Shown here: one piece after another, positions 13,758 through 14,411 of the stretch
Numbering within the stretch: the first letter of the stretch is position 1
How the letters are laid out: the number at the start of each line of letters is the position of its first letter
Source of the DNA: Pseudomonadota bacterium
Lineage (GTDB): Bacteria > Pseudomonadota > Gammaproteobacteria > Burkholderiales > Burkholderiaceae_D
Direction: 5' to 3'
Assembly: GCA_023392035.1 (NCBI GenBank)
Contig: JAEVZY010000107.1
Location: forward strand, 1 to 14,411
DNA length: 14,411 nt
Translations under genes and position numbers: made by a program
Notes under the pieces: generated by a model
Told to the model about the DNA's origin: nothing
The model's database searches: none
What the model saw: the letters and a program-made list of their open reading frames with translations, nothing else

Positions 13758-14200
13758 GCCCTTGCTTTCACCGCTTCTTCGAACTTGTCGAAGAACACTG
13801 CCGACAATTTTTTGGCCACGCTGTCGATCAGGCGGCTGCCCACCTGGGCCAGCTTGCCGCTGATCTGGGCATTGGCCGTGTAGGCGAGTTTCGTGCCGCC
13901 TTCGCTCTCGTCCAGCGTGACCTTGGCCGAACCCTTGGCCATGCCAACAGCACCGCCCTGGCCCTCGAACTGCAGGGTGCAGCCTTGCGGCGCCTGGGCG
14001 TCGGCGATGGTCAGCGTACCATTGAATTTGGCTTTCAAGGGGCCGATGGCAAGCACCATCACCACCCGATACAGGGTGTCGCTTTCCTTCTCCACAGACT
14101 GCGCACCCGGCACGGAAGCCATCAGGATTTCGGTGTCAAAAAGGCTGGCCCAGGTCACTTCGCGCGATACGGGCAGGGTGCGTTCTCCGTTGATGTCCAT
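13739..14200 (-). CDS. CoxG-like SRPBCC-fold protein
   Basis: The 153-residue protein begins MDINGERTLPVSREVTWASL at the ATG at 14200, with GAGAG upstream; the open frame continues for 66 more residues but without family similarity. Length and pattern fit the CoxG (carbon monoxide dehydrogenase subunit G) branch of the START-like SRPBCC fold. It shows ASVPGAQSV at 28-36 in place of the usual CIPG block, LAIGPLKAKFNGTLTI near 50-65 and LAQVGSRLIDSVAKKLSAVF near 117-136. CoxG proteins help recruit Mo-hydroxylases to the membrane and occur widely without CO metabolism. No molybdenum hydroxylase gene (coxMSL type) lies in the window, so the partner is unknown. It is on the same strand as the sigma unit, 109 bp upstream, and is probably a separate transcript. 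Confidence 0.88.
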   Translation of the reverse strand: MDINGERTLPVSREVTWASLFDTEILMASVPGAQSVEKESDTLYRVVMVLAIGPLKAKFNGTLTIADAQAPQGCTLQFEGQGGAVGMAKGSAKVTLDESEGGTKLAYTANAQISGKLAQVGSRLIDSVAKKLSAVFFDKFEEAVKARAGQPAA

Positions 14201-14411
14201 TCGTTCTCTCGTCAGATTTTTTCCGGGGCCTACTCCCGGCAAGACCGCCTCGTGGCAGGCTGCAAAAGATACCATGGGCTTTGCCGGCTTGCCGTGAGCT
14301 AAATGCACGCTGAATTGGCTGCAGCGAACCTGGCTTCTGGCGCCCCGGGCCGTGCCGGCCCCATCAGGCTGCATGGCCGGGTCGTTTATCATCCGCACTT
14401 CAGCGCCAAGA
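14201..14411. other. Upstream region of the CoxG-like gene, no gene seen
   Basis: No protein with a recognisable signature is encoded here. A small hairpin, GGGCCG-TGC-CGGCCC, lies at 14347-14361 and lacks a T tract. The region presumably carries the promoter of the CoxG-like gene, but I could not identify a clear -35/-10 pair. Confidence 0.5.

Noticed and set aside
14347..14361. GGGCCG-TGC-CGGCCC hairpin as a terminator
   Set aside because: No T tract on either strand and no gene end next to it; probably chance in GC-rich DNA.
14201..14398. N-terminal extension of the CoxG-like protein
   Set aside because: The extra 66 residues resemble no CoxG protein; the ATG at 14200 has a ribosome binding site and gives the family's usual length.
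1..14411. CRISPR arrays, tRNA or rRNA genes, insertion sequences, toxin-antitoxin or phage-defence genes
   Set aside because: Searched by eye on both strands; no regularly spaced repeats, cloverleaf or rRNA-like stretches, transposases or defence-protein motifs were seen.

Overview
The window reads as chromosomal DNA of a high-GC Gram-negative bacterium, most likely a betaproteobacterium of the Burkholderiales (Oxalobacteraceae/Herbaspirillum-like). That assignment is inferred from gene content (a Kdo 3-hydroxylase, a lipobox lipoprotein, ABC importer plus GMC dehydrogenase catabolic genes, CoxG-like and COG4315-type proteins) and from the strong G/C bias at third codon positions. No species-level marker is present. 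I see no rRNA, tRNA, CRISPR array, insertion sequence or phage gene.

Left part (1-4025): a LysR-type regulator (minus strand, cut by the window start) diverges across about 350 bp from a secreted lipoprotein whose C-terminus looks like the beta-barrel of TbpB/Slam-dependent surface lipoproteins. Two plus-strand genes follow: a two-helix membrane protein resembling the DUF1269 group, and a Kdo 3-hydroxylase (KdoO), which modifies the inner core of lipopolysaccharide. Centre-left (4143-5585): a sodium:solute symporter on the plus strand, converging on the next cluster.

Centre (5619-11885, minus strand): a compact six-gene unit with gaps of 0-28 bp. In transcription order it holds a GntR/UTRA regulator, an ABC permease, an ABC ATPase, a periplasmic substrate-binding protein with a twin-arginine signal, a GMC-family FAD dehydrogenase and an enolase-superfamily (mandelate racemase subgroup) enzyme. 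The logical reading is import of a small organic compound, oxidation of an alcohol group to a carbonyl or acid, then proton abstraction next to the carboxylate by the enolase-type enzyme, with the GntR protein sensing the substrate or a product. The substrate cannot be read from the sequence. A good sigma-70-type promoter lies so close to the GntR start that this mRNA may be leaderless, and a 6+6 bp inverted repeat brackets its -10 box.

Right part (11966-14200, minus strand): a small secreted COG4315-type protein, an ECF sigma factor and a one-helix membrane anti-sigma factor form a tight three-gene unit. Upstream of it is a CoxG-like (SRPBCC fold) protein, followed by a possible intrinsic terminator that overlaps its stop codon. 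The last about 210 bp hold no supported gene.

The best candidates for something undescribed are the ABC/GMC/enolase catabolic unit, the TbpB-barrel lipoprotein beside a LysR regulator, and the secreted-protein/sigma/anti-sigma unit.
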